64,000 nucleotides of DNA, from contig NC_092795.1 of NCBI RefSeq assembly GCF_918797505.1, positions 56,518,916 to 56,582,915 of the forward strand. Reading direction: 5' to 3'. Below are positions 32,888 to 42,974 of the stretch, in pieces. Origin of the DNA: Bemisia tabaci (lineage: Eukaryota; Arthropoda; Insecta; Hemiptera; Aleyrodidae). The notes beneath the pieces are model-generated. The model was not told the DNA's origin and did no database searches. It saw nothing but the letters and a program-made list of their open reading frames with translations. Each line of letters starts with the position of its first letter. The first letter of the stretch is position 1. Both the position numbers and the translations under genes were made by a program.

Positions 32888-33214
32888 AATAATACTTTTC
32901 AATATTTCGATTCGCCTCTTAGACGAGCTGAGGCTAAAGCAGCTGTGTGATACGACACGCAAAAATTTGAATGAATGGAATTTCTCCTTGCATTAATTAG
33001 AATTTCTTGACTGCTGTCACCCTGCAATACAATATAACTCTGAAATGTAAATTTTAAAAAATCTGATATAATATCAGGGCAACATAGGTTAAAGAAATGT
33101 CTGTGGAGGCAAGGAAAAGCTGAGAAATTTAAAATGTTATTGCAGTTTTTTTTTTACTAGGGGACTACGCCCCCTGACCGCCTCGCAATTCAGGCATTGA
33201 GCGATACGCCTATG

Positions 33215-33359
33215 ATTTGGACTACATTTTGCAATTAGGAACTATAAACTCTGGGTCTTCTGGAAAAACACTTATGTGCATAGGGAAACTAATAGCACAT
33301 ACGTCGTTTTTAAACCGGGCTAGAATTTATAGTTCCGAATTGCAAAATGTAGTCCATTT
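33215..33359. mobile_element. Family K palindromic element
   Basis: TTTGGACTACATTTTGCAAT and ATTGCAAAATGTAGTCCATT are inverted. The centre has ACTTATGTGCATAGGGAAAC. It is one of the best preserved K copies. Confidence 0.8.
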
Positions 33360-33541
33360 TATCATCTATTTACAGTAAGACAGGATATACTGTCGCAGCG
33401 TGGCTCGCAACATGTTTCTATTTAGTCCCGGCGATCAGAGATCTTTTTTTCATTTCATATTGAAAAACAAGGAAAAATAAAGCGAATTAAGAAAAACGTT
33501 AGGGATTTTCGGCATGCCCATGCGTTATCACGGATTTTTCG

Positions 33542-33573
33542 GTGGTCAGAGAATCCTGACCACTCTCCACTAC

Positions 33574-33617
<44 letters not shown>
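33542..33617 (+). repeat. Hairpin followed by a 43-base A-run
   Basis: GTGGTCAG AGAATC CTGACCAC forms a perfect 8 bp stem at 33542-33563, followed 11 bases later by 43 uninterrupted A (33575-33617). It may be the tail of a retroposed sequence, but no tRNA-like head or duplication was found upstream. Confidence 0.6.
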
Positions 33618-33621
<4 letters not shown>

Positions 33622-33792
33622 AGCGAAGAACTTCGAACTCCGACACAATAATCGAGGCGAGAGACTACCAACAGAGTCTCCGTTTAAAATCTGGCAAAAC
33701 TGTGCCATAACCGTTCATAAAGCGAGGGTACCGTAATTTGTCCCCAAGGCGCGCAACGCCGCGCCGTTTCCAGCGAGCGGGTGAGCGGCGGT

Positions 33793-33870
33793 GTGATCAT
33801 GCACGAACACATGCACGTACACAAACACATACTCATACACATACACATGTACATGCACATGCACATCCAA
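33793..33870 (+). repeat. AC-rich imperfect microsatellite
   Basis: Interspersed ACAC, GCAC and TACA units. Open frames over it are compositional. Confidence 0.75.
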
Positions 33871-33919
33871 AGGGAACGTCTCTCAGATCAAACAGAGCTG
33901 GATCAGCGTTGCCGTCGTC

Positions 33920-34063
33920 CAGCGACCAGGCGCGAGTGATTGTTTATCGATCTCCCCATTTGAAGCTGTGCTAAAGAATCGACTATTATCGACTCTGTCT
34001 ATCGATCCTTTTCCATAGGTTCAAATGGCAGATCAATCGATACATCGCAAAGCAAAGCACCGT
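33920..34063. mobile_element. Family C hAT-like MITE, decayed
   Basis: CCATTTGAAGCTGTGCTAAA, ATCGATCCTTTTCCATAGG and CAATCGATACATCGCAAAGC follow the C order. Both termini are altered. Confidence 0.6.
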
Positions 34064-34435
34064 TGAGCGGGACGATTAATTCCATCGCACGTTCTGACAA
34101 CTCGGTTCGGATGGATTGGTTTTCCCGCTGGTGGTGAGAAATTCGATAATACGGTTCATCGAATTGGGCTGGATCTGTGGCATGACGAGAAACTGGATCA
34201 CATATCGATCGCCGGATCGCCGTGATCCGAGGAAATTCATTGATTCTCGGGAAAAACTGGTATTATGACGTAAGATTACTTCGACGGAGGTCCGAGTGGC
34301 CGAGATAAATGCCAACGATTTTGCTTCGTGAAGGAAAACGAAAGGGCCGGTGTGAAATTGTTGAAATGAAGACCGTGCGCAGTGTTAAGAGGAATTTCGT
34401 GCTACGGTCCAAAGCATAGAGGCAGCTTTCAACTA
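34064..34435. other. Unassigned sequence
   Basis: No repeat or exon was recognised. Confidence 0.3.
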
Positions 34436-34439
34436 GTGG

Positions 34440-34525
34440 CGATTTTTTTAAGATGGCAACACTATTTTTCCTCCATTTAAATACATTAAAAATATGTTCA
34501 TACGGCGTTCTTCCTTAGCACGACA
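34440..34525. mobile_element. C2 left fragment joined to a D right fragment
   Basis: AGATGGCAACACTATTTTTC and CCATTTAAATACATTAAAA match the left part of C2 at 56050. From about 34490, TGTTCATACGGCGTTCTTCC then TTAGCACGACA is the D right end. The missing D interior implies a deletion or rearrangement. Confidence 0.6.
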
Positions 34526-34790
34526 CAGGGTTGCCACATCAGAATTTAAAGAGTAGAATTCCTTGACATTTCCCTGACACGCTATCAAGAAATTCCCTGA
34601 TAATTGAAGGTGTGACGGATGGTTAAGAAGACATAATTGAAAATAGTTTTCAGGCAAAATTTATTGTTTGAAACCTCAAACCCATTCTAGAAAGCAAATG
34701 AAGGTGATTTAACCAATTTTCCCAGACATTTTCGTCATTTCCGTCATTTCCCCTGAAATTTCCCGGTTTTCCCTGATAGTGGCAACCCTG
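34526..34790. mobile_element. Family B element with 6 bp duplication ACGACA
   Basis: The intact ends CAGGGTTGCCACAT and GTGGCAACCCTG are inverted. ACGACA flanks both sides (34520-34525, 34791-34796). The insertion lies in the last bases of a D fragment. It is 265 bp and non-coding. Confidence 0.85.
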
Positions 34791-34796
34791 ACGACA

Positions 34797-35373
34797 GTGT
34801 ATAGACTGCAGACGCCTTGGCCTGAACATCATGATAGTACAGAAAGGAAAAACCCCGGACTAGGGTAAAAATCCCCTTCCTCTACCGGTCTCCCATGAAT
34901 GTTGCAACCCTGCTAAGATATTTGCGACCCTGACCGACAAGGATCGATTGGCTCTTGATACGTCCAATTTCTCGTGACATCGGCAACACACGAGTGGTTG
35001 GTGGTGCTCCGGGGGCCGGGGGTGCGCCTCGCCTCGCTCCACCCGCGCTCGATGGGTCACGGGCGCCCGTCTAGACCTAGGGGTGCCCAGCCCCCTCCCG
35101 GCCGCCGCCCCTCGCCCCCGGCCCCGCCGCGGGGTGCCGGGTCCCACTCCACGAACATGACTCACATCTCAAATGCCACTCACTCGATCCACCGATGCCA
35201 GAACGGCACCGACGCCGCCGACGCTCGTGACCGACGCCCAGTCAAGGCAAGGCTCGCCGATGATGGATGGCGCCAGAGGCGTCGAAACGAGAGCGATTGC
35301 CGTCACGTCACCGTGACGTCATGCCGGCACTTTACCCGTGACGTTGTCGTTGTTGGAACGTCGTATGAACTGA
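34797..35373. other. CpG-rich segment, no gene called
   Basis: GC-rich at 34990-35340. Frames up to 191 codons are open on both strands, and the plus one runs on into A2 and C elements. A promoter island is possible but unsupported. Confidence 0.3.
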
Positions 35374-35629
35374 AATTGGACGTATGTATGCTAAAAGGAG
35401 CTGTGTGCATAGGGTTCGCGAGCAACATAGTTCCTTTTAGCATAAGTACGTCCCAGTGGCGTGGCGTGAATTGCGATATATCGATTGTTATGCCATTTAA
35501 ACCTATGAAAAAAGATCGATTATCAGGGTGTTCGCAGCGGACACCTTAGTAATCGATTCTTTACCATAGCTTCAAATGGCGAGATATCGATAATCGATTA
35601 TTCACGCCACGCCTCTGGTACGTCCAATT
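35374..35629. mobile_element. A2 element split by a C element
   Basis: ATTGGACGTATGTATGCTAA at the left and TTAGCATAAGTACGTCC at the right are inverted. The final AATT follows only after the C insertion, at 35626. Removing C and one GTACGTCC restores a normal A2 of about 84 bp, like the copy at 56283. Confidence 0.85.
35454..35617. mobile_element. Family C hAT-like MITE, duplication GTACGTCC
   Basis: It starts CAGTGGCGTGGCGTGAA and ends TTCACGCCACGCCTCTG, with 16 of 17 terminal bases inverted. A perfect 8 bp duplication GTACGTCC lies at 35446-35453 and 35618-35625. It is 164 bp and non-coding. Confidence 0.93.
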
Positions 35630-35794
35630 ATCGTCGGTGTTTGAGAGTATTCGACTGAAACGAAAAGTTTGGTGATAGGTTCCATAAAAAAAGGGGAGAG
35701 GGGGGAAATTGGGAGCACAGGAAAAAATAGGAGATGTATTCATTGTACTTATTCATGGAGAGAAACTCAACGCAAGAGTTAAGTTAACGCTGAG

Positions 35795-36005
35795 TAGCGA
35801 GGATGGTTCGAAGGCCTCCCCCAGAAAATGTTTGAATTTTTGAAGCATCTAAATTGCAGTTGGAGTCAATTTCATCATGAATAACTACGAAATGAACCAT
35901 GTTTTCTTCCTCTTCCCCGTGTTTCTTCTTTCTTCCTTCTCTTTTTTTCAGGCAAAGGTAGGGATGAGTGGCGTGCGCCCCTATCTCCCCCCCCCCTCCC
36001 TCCGC
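35795..36005. mobile_element. Family S element, degenerate
   Basis: CTCCCCCAGAAAATGTTTG, TTGAAGCATCTAAATTGCAG and GAGTCAATTTCATCATGA match 26170-26225, followed by a pyrimidine-rich half. Confidence 0.5.
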
Positions 36006-36006
36006 C

Positions 36007-36104
36007 TAAGAGCAATTATCTGCATAAGCAGACTAATAACGCATACGTTGATTCTATAGAGTGAGGTAGAAATAGTAGTTCCTGATTGGATAAAACATAG
36101 TCCG
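36007..36104. mobile_element. Family K element, right part
   Basis: TATCTGCATAAGCAGACTAA, CATACGTTG and TAGTAGTTCCTGATTGG correspond to the K centre and right arm. The left arm is missing; S sequence adjoins. Confidence 0.5.
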
Positions 36105-36811
36105 GATTTATTGAGACTCGAACGGTTTACGGCTCGGTTTTATCTCGCTATATTATGCCTATTAAAGATAGTGAATTTCAACTACGGATCAAAAAGAGAA
36201 GAAGAGGAAAAATCAGCATTTCTCCACGGATTGAGCGCATTGGATTCGAGTGCTGCAGGTGCGCTATCTTGGTAATCCAAAAATCTCTAATAGGTACTTG
36301 ATCTCCTTCCCCATTAACGATCCCTCTCCAACCGGCATCGCAGCAATAGCATCCGTCGTCGGATTAAGATTAATCCCGGAGACCTCCCCCTCCCCCTCTC
36401 CCCCATCGCACGCCCACGCCAGTAAGGCAGCCCTCCGCTCCGGGGCACCCTCCGTGCTCTGACCTTGAACGACATTACACCAATTCAAGCTCTATTAAGA
36501 GCAAACGCACGGAATCAGAGCGTTGTCGCTAGGGTGGGGCCTCGGGCAGCAGGGCGCGCATGTGTAACCTGAGCCCATTTTCGGGTAAACACCCTCTCTG
36601 GCTGCGGGGAGTTCCGTCTGCCCCGCTCCGAAATCTCGAACCGGTGCCCTTGCTCCCGATAAATCAATCGTTTTAAATGTGGCAGTTTAGGCCCTCTCTT
36701 CAGAATGCACGGGTTAGTCCGGGGTATAGGGGTTGTTCCGCTCACGAACTGATGATAGGTCTACTGCAGGGCAGTGTTCCAACTTCACCCCGAAATGTTA
36801 GGGGCCATATT
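36105..36811. other. Unassigned sequence
   Basis: Mixed composition with CT-rich runs at 36380-36405. No repeat or exon was recognised. Confidence 0.3.
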
Positions 36812-37067
36812 GTGCCATGCTAAGGAAAAACGCCGTATGAGCCTTCAGACATTGCCAAACTTCTTCTGATAAAAATACAAAATTTCCAAGGAAACCTGTG
36901 GCCATTTTCCTCCCAAATTTTCAGAAAATTTATCTCGCAATTCAATCTGCAGTGTCTGAAAATTTCAATGAAAAACATACATACAATCTCCTCAAAAATG
37001 AATGTTTTATGAAAGGGAATTTGGCAACATTTGGATGTTCATACGGCGCATTGCCTTAGCACGGCAG
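36812..37067. mobile_element. Family D element, possible duplication TATTG
   Basis: TGTGCCATGCTAAGGAAAAAC, of which the first bases are altered, and GCCTTAGCACGGCAG are inverted. TATTG stands directly on both sides if the first C of the left end was lost. Confidence 0.8.
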
Positions 37068-37175
37068 TATTGGCAATCCTTATTTATGGTAGCAATATAA
37101 CAGTCGGAACACAAGAGATTTATGACGCGGCCATGCAGTGACGCACAAGAAACTCCTGCAGTTCGCTACGTTATG

Positions 37176-37441
37176 CTGCAGTGTTGGGGAAAAGCGTCGT
37201 ATGACCCTTAAGGCGTTGCCAAATATCCTCCGATAAAATGTTAATTTTTGAGGAGATATTTATAATACAATAGATATTTTCCCTTTAGATTTTCAGATAC
37301 TGTAAGTAGTCTAAATTGCGTATGAAATTCTGTGAAAAATTGGGAGAAAAATACCCACAAGTTTTTCAGGAAACTCGATTTCATTGAAGGAAATTTGGCA
37401 ACGCTTGAGAGCTCATACGACGTTTTTCCCTAGCACGGCAG
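37176..37441. mobile_element. Family D element, diverged
   Basis: CTGCAGTGTTGGGGAAAAGC and GTTTTTCCCTAGCACGGCAG are inverted. The inner arms AAGGCGTTGCCAAATATCC and GAAATTTGGCAACGC are intact. Confidence 0.75.
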
Positions 37442-38210
37442 TATCAAACGGCACCTTGTCCAGAATCGGGGAAAGGTCTCGGGTCCCGGGGGACTTTCTC
37501 TGATGCGCCTGCCTGTTCAACGTCCAAAACGGCACGAGGGATGCAATTTTCGGGGCTGAATTACACTGGATTAGATTATCGGATCAAGGAGGGCGGGTGC
37601 CTGCAGAGGGGAGGAAATCTTCTGGGGTATTCCAGCTGGATTTGCACTAATCCGCACTATAAATTTAATTTGTCCGTCGTTGGACACACTATCAAAGGTG
37701 TCGAAATCGAAGGGATTCGATGCTGTGAACCCCAGATTCGGGGTTAAGGACACGTACACAAATTAGGCAGAGGGGTTGCGGGCGGTTTTCAATCACGGCG
37801 CACGAGCTTATCATTCAAACGGTGAGGGTGAGGGCGCGCCAATGTGGGGGTTACAATTATTGGGGTGGACAATAATTTGAACAGATTTGACTCACCCACA
37901 TTTTGTCAGCACCAACCACTCTGCTTCATGAGAGTCGAAGAGATAGACCGTTCTTGTGAACAGAGACAACCTCGAATTTTACTCATCAGCGTAGATTTTT
38001 TATTTAAAAAACTTAAGACTGAAGTGTCATCTATTACTACCTCTCCGTGCTAGGATAAGGGGAGGATCTCATGATGTCTGAGAAATTTTCCTCTGCCCAA
38101 ACTAGAATCAAATTCGTCGTTTTCTAAACGAGCCTGTGATCCATGTTCGTCCATCCATTACGATTCAATGCTTTGACGCGGGCTTATCTTAGTGTGTACA
38201 TATGCCTATT
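37442..38210. other. Unassigned sequence
   Basis: No repeat copy was found. Short frames on both strands match nothing known. Confidence 0.3.
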
Positions 38211-38506
38211 CTGCCATGCTAACGAAAAATGCCGTATGAACCTTCAGGCGTTGCCAAAGTTCCTTTGGTAAATCACGAATTTTCTGGAAAGTTGGTAAAT
38301 ATTGTAATAATGTAACTTTGCCGGTAATTTGGTTCGCAATTTCACCTAGAGTTCTTGAGTATTTCATAACTTCCTAATTTATTAATGACTTTCCTTAAAT
38401 CATAACTTTCTCATTTATTCATAACTTTTCTTAAAAATAAACATTTTATCGGAGGAATTTTGGCACGTCTCAGCTATTCATACGGCGTTTTTCCTTGCTG
38501 CGGCAG
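38211..38506. mobile_element. Family D element with an expanded centre
   Basis: CTGCCATGCTAACGAAAAAT and GTTTTTCCTTGCTGCGGCAG are inverted. The centre has three near-repeats of CATAACTTTC(C)T.ATTTAT, which makes the copy about 45 bp longer than usual. Confidence 0.75.
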
Positions 38507-38510
38507 CTTA

Positions 38511-38799
38511 CAGGGTTGCCACCGAATTTGGAAAATTAAATTCCCTGACATTTCACTGATTTACCAGGCACATTTTGATGAAATTCCCTGACAATTGAAG
38601 ACATGGCAAATGGTTAAGAAGACATAATTGAAAATAGTTTTTAGGCAAAAATTTGTAGTTCAAAACCTCAAATCCATTTACGAAAGCAAATGAAGGAGAT
38701 TTAACAAATTTTCCCTGACATTTTCGTCATTTCCCGGTTTTCCCTGACTTTTGAAAATTCCCTGACATTTCCCGGTTTTCCCTGACTGTGACAACCTTG
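38511..38799. mobile_element. Family B element
   Basis: The left end CAGGGTTGCCACCG is intact; the right end TGTGACAACCTTG is decayed. All B phrases are present in order. It lies 4 bp from the D element and no duplication is visible. Confidence 0.8.
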
Positions 38800-39203
38800 T
38801 GGCTGGTAGAATTCACGGGCTCCAGTCGCCAGCGTGCCGGTCGCGGGAAACACTGCAGAATTGGATCTTTCCGCAAAAATGCATTGGCGGAGCGCAACTC
38901 ACAATCAGCTGCGCGGAATGGCACGACACGGCGATAATCCGAGCAGCGGCTCCCGCGGATCGGCGGGCGCGGGGGTGGGGGAGAGAGAGAGATCACGCCG
39001 AGATGAATGGCTTCGCATTGCACGTGCACGGATGAAAATCGCGGGGGGCGGGGGGCAACTCGACCCCGAGGGGTGCGGCGAGGGGGGCGCGCGGACCGCT
39101 TTCCGTTGTGAATAAAAATAAAAACGGAGTCGGAACCCGCCGGGGCCGGAGAGGCACCGAGTTGGGACTCGCGGGTCCTGGCGGGAGATGGATCTCTTGC
39201 AGT
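38800..39203. other. CpG-rich segment, no gene called
   Basis: GC-rich with G-runs at 38970-39090. Frames on both strands are compositional. Confidence 0.3.
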
Positions 39204-39456
39204 TTGCCGTGGTGAGGAAAAACGCCGTATGAGCCTCCAGACGTTGCAAAGTTTCCTCCGATAAAAAATGGATTTACCGGGAATATTGCGGATATTATTT
39301 TCTGAAATTTTTGGACGATTTTGTACGCAATTTAATCTAAAATATCCGAAAATTTCAAGGAAAAGTATGCACGAATGTTGTCAAAAATACATGTTTTATC
39401 GAGGGAAATTTGGCAACTCTCGAATATTCATACGGCGTTCTTCCTTAGCACGGCAG
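39204..39456. mobile_element. Family D element, duplication TGCAGT(T)
   Basis: TTGCCGTGGTGAGGAAAAAC and GTTCTTCCTTAGCACGGCAG are inverted. TGCAGTT occurs at 39198-39204 and 39457-39463, the clearest D target duplication here (6 or 7 bp). Confidence 0.85.
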
Positions 39457-39473
39457 TGCAGTTTGCGGTAACG

Positions 39474-40103
39474 TTGCATGGTGGCAACGATCATGGTGTC
39501 AACAAACCAAAAATCTGATCATGGAGTCAACGATTGTTGACGTCGTGATCAGGCAGTAAAACGCAAAAATGGGCCCTGAGCATGGTGTCAACGATCACGG
39601 TGTCAACAAACAGAAGAATATCCTCCTTGTGAGTAAAATTAAAAAATTAAGTGTACAGGAGAGGTCTGGGTCACGTATAGTTGGATTAGGTTAGTTTAGG
39701 TCAGGACATGTACGGTTAGATTAAGTAGGTAAGGTTAAAGTTATGTAGGGTAAGGTCGGGGAAAGTTAAGCTCTGTGAAAGTGGAGTAGGTCTTGTAAGG
39801 TGAAGTTGGGTAAGGTTAGGTAAAGTTGGGTAAGGTTAGGTTAGGTAAGGTTAGGTTAGGTTAGGTTAGGTTAGGTTAGGTTAGGTTAGGTTAGGTTAGG
39901 TTAGAGTAAATAGCACAAGAAAAACATGACTTGAAATTTAAAAGGTGTTACTGAGGCAAGTTTTAAGTTTTGTTGACGTCGTGATCGTTGACACCGTGAT
40001 CATTTTTCATAAGGGTCAGAATTTTTTATTTTTGGATGATCATGGTGTCAACAAAAACTTAAAAAAACTGTTTGTTGATACCATGATCGTTGACACCATG
40101 CTA
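39474..40103. repeat. U: inverted array of a 15-mer around a TTAGG tract
   Basis: The 15-mer GATCATGGTGTCAAC (with variants) occurs eleven times. Left: 39474+ (degenerate), 39489+, 39517+, 39536-, 39578+, 39593+. Right: 39972-, 39987-, 40038+, 40074-, 40089-. The strand order of the right side mirrors the left, so this is an old inverted repeat in which the 15-mers stayed well conserved while spacers changed. CAGTTTGC(G/C)G lies outside both ends (39459-39468, 40111-40120). No other copy is in the window. Confidence 0.75.
39655..39904 (+). repeat. Interstitial TTAGG telomere-type array
   Basis: A degenerate GGTTA-rich tract ends in about eleven perfect GGTTA (TTAGG) units at 39849-39904. TTAGG is the ancestral insect telomere repeat. 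Long non-telomeric DNA lies on both sides, so the array is internal. The G-rich strand is plus. Confidence 0.9.
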
Positions 40104-40373
40104 CGTAATCCAGTTTGCCGTCGAGACGCCGCTATGAAGAAACCGCGGAGCTCTCGTTCTGAATCGATGGGAGTTTTACGTGGTTTTCGGGCGTAAAAAA
40201 CGTCGTCGCGTCATTAGCTCGCGAAAACCCGGATCGTCGCGGAAATCGAGTGATGGGATTCGTAGACTTTCGTGCGACTGGCTAGTTGACGATTTTTCTT
40301 CGGCTTTGGCATTCTCAGCGAGAGGGGATGAAGAGGAGAGCCCTCGGCGCGGCGATCGGCATGTAACACATAT
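40104..40373. other. Unassigned GC-rich sequence
   Basis: The plus frame from 40180 is rich in basic residues (start MVFGRKKRRR) but runs into the tandem repeat. No known protein is recognised. Confidence 0.25.
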
Positions 40374-40574
40374 TAGCGCCTACAAGACTGCACGAATACT
40401 TCACGCATTGCATCAAACACAGTGCGGTCATTGCGAGCAGCGTGAAACGAATAGCGCCTACAAGAATGCATGAATACCTCACGCATTGCAGCAAACACAG
40501 TGCGATCAGCGTAAGACGCATAGCGCCGACAAGACTACGTGAATACTTCACGCATTGTGTCAAACACAGTGCAG
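40374..40574. repeat. Three-copy tandem repeat of about 70-78 bp
   Basis: Units start at TAGCGCC at 40374, 40452 and 40521, each running through CACGCATTG and CAAACACAGTGC. The first unit is 78 bp and the second 69 bp. Both strands are open in one frame, which yields repetitive peptides, but start and stop context argue against coding. Confidence 0.8.
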
Positions 40575-41693
40575 TCTGCGAGGCGCGGCGGCGGAAGTTA
40601 AAATCATTAATCCACATTTATGTTTGTTTTTTCATAATTTTGTCGTTCATTTCTTATGAATGGAAGGCCTTGTCCACACTGAGATAGGTTTACGAAACTT
40701 AACTTTCGCGCAAAGTTCCGTGAACTTTTGCCAGTAGTGTTGACAGGGCTTTCCCAAAAAATGTGTTCAACCCCAGTAAACGCGTCTTATGCACCCCTCC
40801 CCCGCTGGCACGTTCATTTGATGGTTTTCATTGATGTTTCAAAACGAATGAGAAGGGGGCGGCAAAATACTAGCGGCCCATGGGCGGCAAGTAGGTAAAT
40901 CCGGCCCTGCCAGGCAAGGGTTAGAGTATTCAACTGTTAGGGGAGGGTCCCATAATAAGTCGTAAAAAAAAGGTCATATGCTGAGCTCCGATCAAGCACA
41001 TCTCGGAAAGCTTGGAGGATCATCGCTTCTTTATCCTCCCCACGGACCGTATTATCCAACTTGACTTTCGCGGAGGATTTCGATTTCGTATCGGCTCTGA
41101 TCCACCGGGACCGGTTGGCAGTGTCCACTCGGACGAGATCGGGAAGGACACAGGACAACTCTCACCCGCGAACAGGGCCTCGAGCGGCGGTGACGGTGAC
41201 GGTGGTGGCGTCGCAGGAAAGCTCAACCTATCGACAGCGACGATAAATTGTAGTAGCCGGACCCGGCGGCGAAAGGCGAAGGGCGGGGTGGGGGGAGGGG
41301 GGTGGACGCGCTGGCTAATCAAGTTTAACTTGCTCAAGTGGCCCCACGCTCCGCTCCGCCCCGCCGCCGCCGCCGCCCCGGCCCCGGGCCCTCGGGCCGC
41401 GGCTTTGGACCCTGACTCTTCGCGGCTCCAGGTTGCCCGAGTGGACCGCGAAAACACCGACGAGGCCCTGTCTTTTGCGTCGGAAAACCGTGTTTTCACA
41501 CAAAGGCCGCGAAATGCTCGGATCTGGCCGTGAACTTCGTTGGGGATTTGAGAGGAAGAATGGACCAGTTGCGCTGGTCACAGAATCGTGTTTTGATGCT
41601 TGATTCTTGTGGTTAGCCAAAGATAATGAGATCTGTCCGAACCACAACTTTTTACGTTCAATATTAGCTGAGATATCGCCCTTTGAAAAGTCG
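40575..41693. other. Unassigned; CpG-rich part 41150-41530
   Basis: A plus frame of 173 codons and a minus frame of 159 codons overlap across an Ala/Pro/Gly-rich, GC-rich stretch. Neither resembles a known protein. TAAATCCGGCCCTGCC at 40896 is a phrase I associate with dispersed insect repeats. Confidence 0.25.
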
Positions 41694-41848
41694 GGTTTTT
41701 GATGTCATCCCTCGCGGTGATGACACCCTTGGTTTCTTCCACCTTGAATTCATCGTTCTAATACACACGTATGCACTGGTTGCTCGGCTTAAAACACGGA
41801 TAAAACCGAGGTGGAAGAAACAAAGGTTGAGGATGACGTCAAAAACCT
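41694..41848. mobile_element. Palindromic element with GGTTTTTGATGTCATCC ends
   Basis: GGTTTTTGATGTCATCC and CTTGGTTTCTTCCACCTTG at the left are mirrored by GAGGTGGAAGAAACAAAGG and GGATGACGTCAAAAACC at the right. It is 155 bp with no coding capacity and no clear duplication. Confidence 0.65.
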
Positions 41849-42018
41849 ATTTGTCCGCTAACGGACATTCAGGAACATCGCCATGCTGCGATTCAGGTAG
41901 GAAAAGAAAATAATTGCTGGAAGAAAATGCTTTCAGGGTAGATACTAGTACTACTTACACTTATTGCATGGTCCAGGAGATTCATAAACATTTATGTGAT
42001 AAGAGATGAACCATATTG

Positions 42019-42060
42019 TACGAACCTGCAACATACAAATAGAGAAAAACATTAGTCAGA
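42019..42060 (-). repeat. Dispersed acceptor-like motif, copy 2
   Basis: TACGAACCTGCAACATACAA then ACATTAGTCAGA matches 7230 and 57224. The minus strand reads as a pyrimidine tract ending TTGCAG. Confidence 0.4.
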
Positions 42061-42361
42061 TCACCGTCAGAGATTACGATTACAGAAGTACAGCATTGTA
42101 CTTTATGTATAGGTACATACGCTTAAAAATATCAAAGGCTATGAACACTTTTCAAACGTATACATGCATGCGATGAAGAATCAAGAACAAAGTTTCTCTT
42201 CATGGACTTATAGGAGCTTCATGAAACCTAAGACGCTTGAGCCTGTCAGAAGTCGATCCTAGTGGCCGGACTCTTCCTAGAGTTTCTTACTTAAGAGATT
42301 AAGACAAACTTAGTCAGCCTAGTCTCTGCCGATGATCTCAATGACTCAAGAGTTGGATCCG

Positions 42362-42500
42362 GCAGCAATTTGGAATCACAGGATTTCCTCAATTTAAACC
42401 TATGCTAAATTATAGATTCTTGTCGGAGCTGACCGCTCTAAGAATCGATACTTTTCCATAGGTTTGAACGGAGAAAAGACAGTGTTGCCAATTTGCTGGA
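42362..42500. mobile_element. Family C2 element
   Basis: GCAGCAATTTGGAATCACAG at the left is mirrored by CAGTGTTGCCAATTTGCTGG at the right. The interior has TTTAAACCTATGCTAAA and CTTTTCCATAGGTTTGAAC, as in C. It links C and C2. Confidence 0.6.
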
Positions 42501-42974
42501 TTTGCCAATGACGACTACGCTTCGCAACTCTACTCAAAGAGAACCATAACCCTCTAATATCCGTTGAATCATGGTGAAATTCGGCGGCGCCGCAATGTGA
42601 CAATTGATAAAGCGCCCATGTGACTGCATCTAACGTGTAACGAATAATGGAGCTCCAATCGATAAGTTTTTAATAAGCTGCTCAAGTGTTCAAGGCCAAT
42701 GTCTGCTCGCGAGCTGCGAAAGAGCGTGCCTGTCGGCCCAGGCGGGTGACACTCCGAGCAAGTCACGCTCGGGAAATCCGGATTTTTCCGCACCGCGCGG
42801 CAACTCGCCCGCTCCTTCTCGACTTGACGCCATGAGTGAAAGAATTTGGGAACGGCCGGCCTTCCCGCTATTTTTTACGTGCCGATTTCGATCCGCGTAC
42901 GGTTACCACAAAACCGACCGTCTTATTCCTCGGGAACAATGAACTTCCATCGACTACCGCGCCATTCATACCGT
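42501..42974. other. Unassigned sequence
   Basis: No repeat or recognisable exon was found. Confidence 0.3.

Noticed and set aside
33738..33974. Frame rich in His and Thr
   Set aside because: Translation of the AC-rich microsatellite.
34974..35549. Plus-strand frame of 191 codons
   Set aside because: CpG-rich low-complexity DNA followed by A2 and C element sequence; no domain.
39849..39904. True chromosome end
   Set aside because: Only about 56 bp of perfect repeats, and ordinary sequence continues for 24 kb on one side and 39 kb on the other.
39474..40103. CRISPR-like array of 15-mers
   Set aside because: Spacing is irregular, orientation alternates and the context is eukaryotic.
41012..41533. 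Overlapping frames of 173 (+) and 159 (-) codons
   Set aside because: Ala/Pro/Gly/Arg-rich on both strands because of GC composition; no recognised family.
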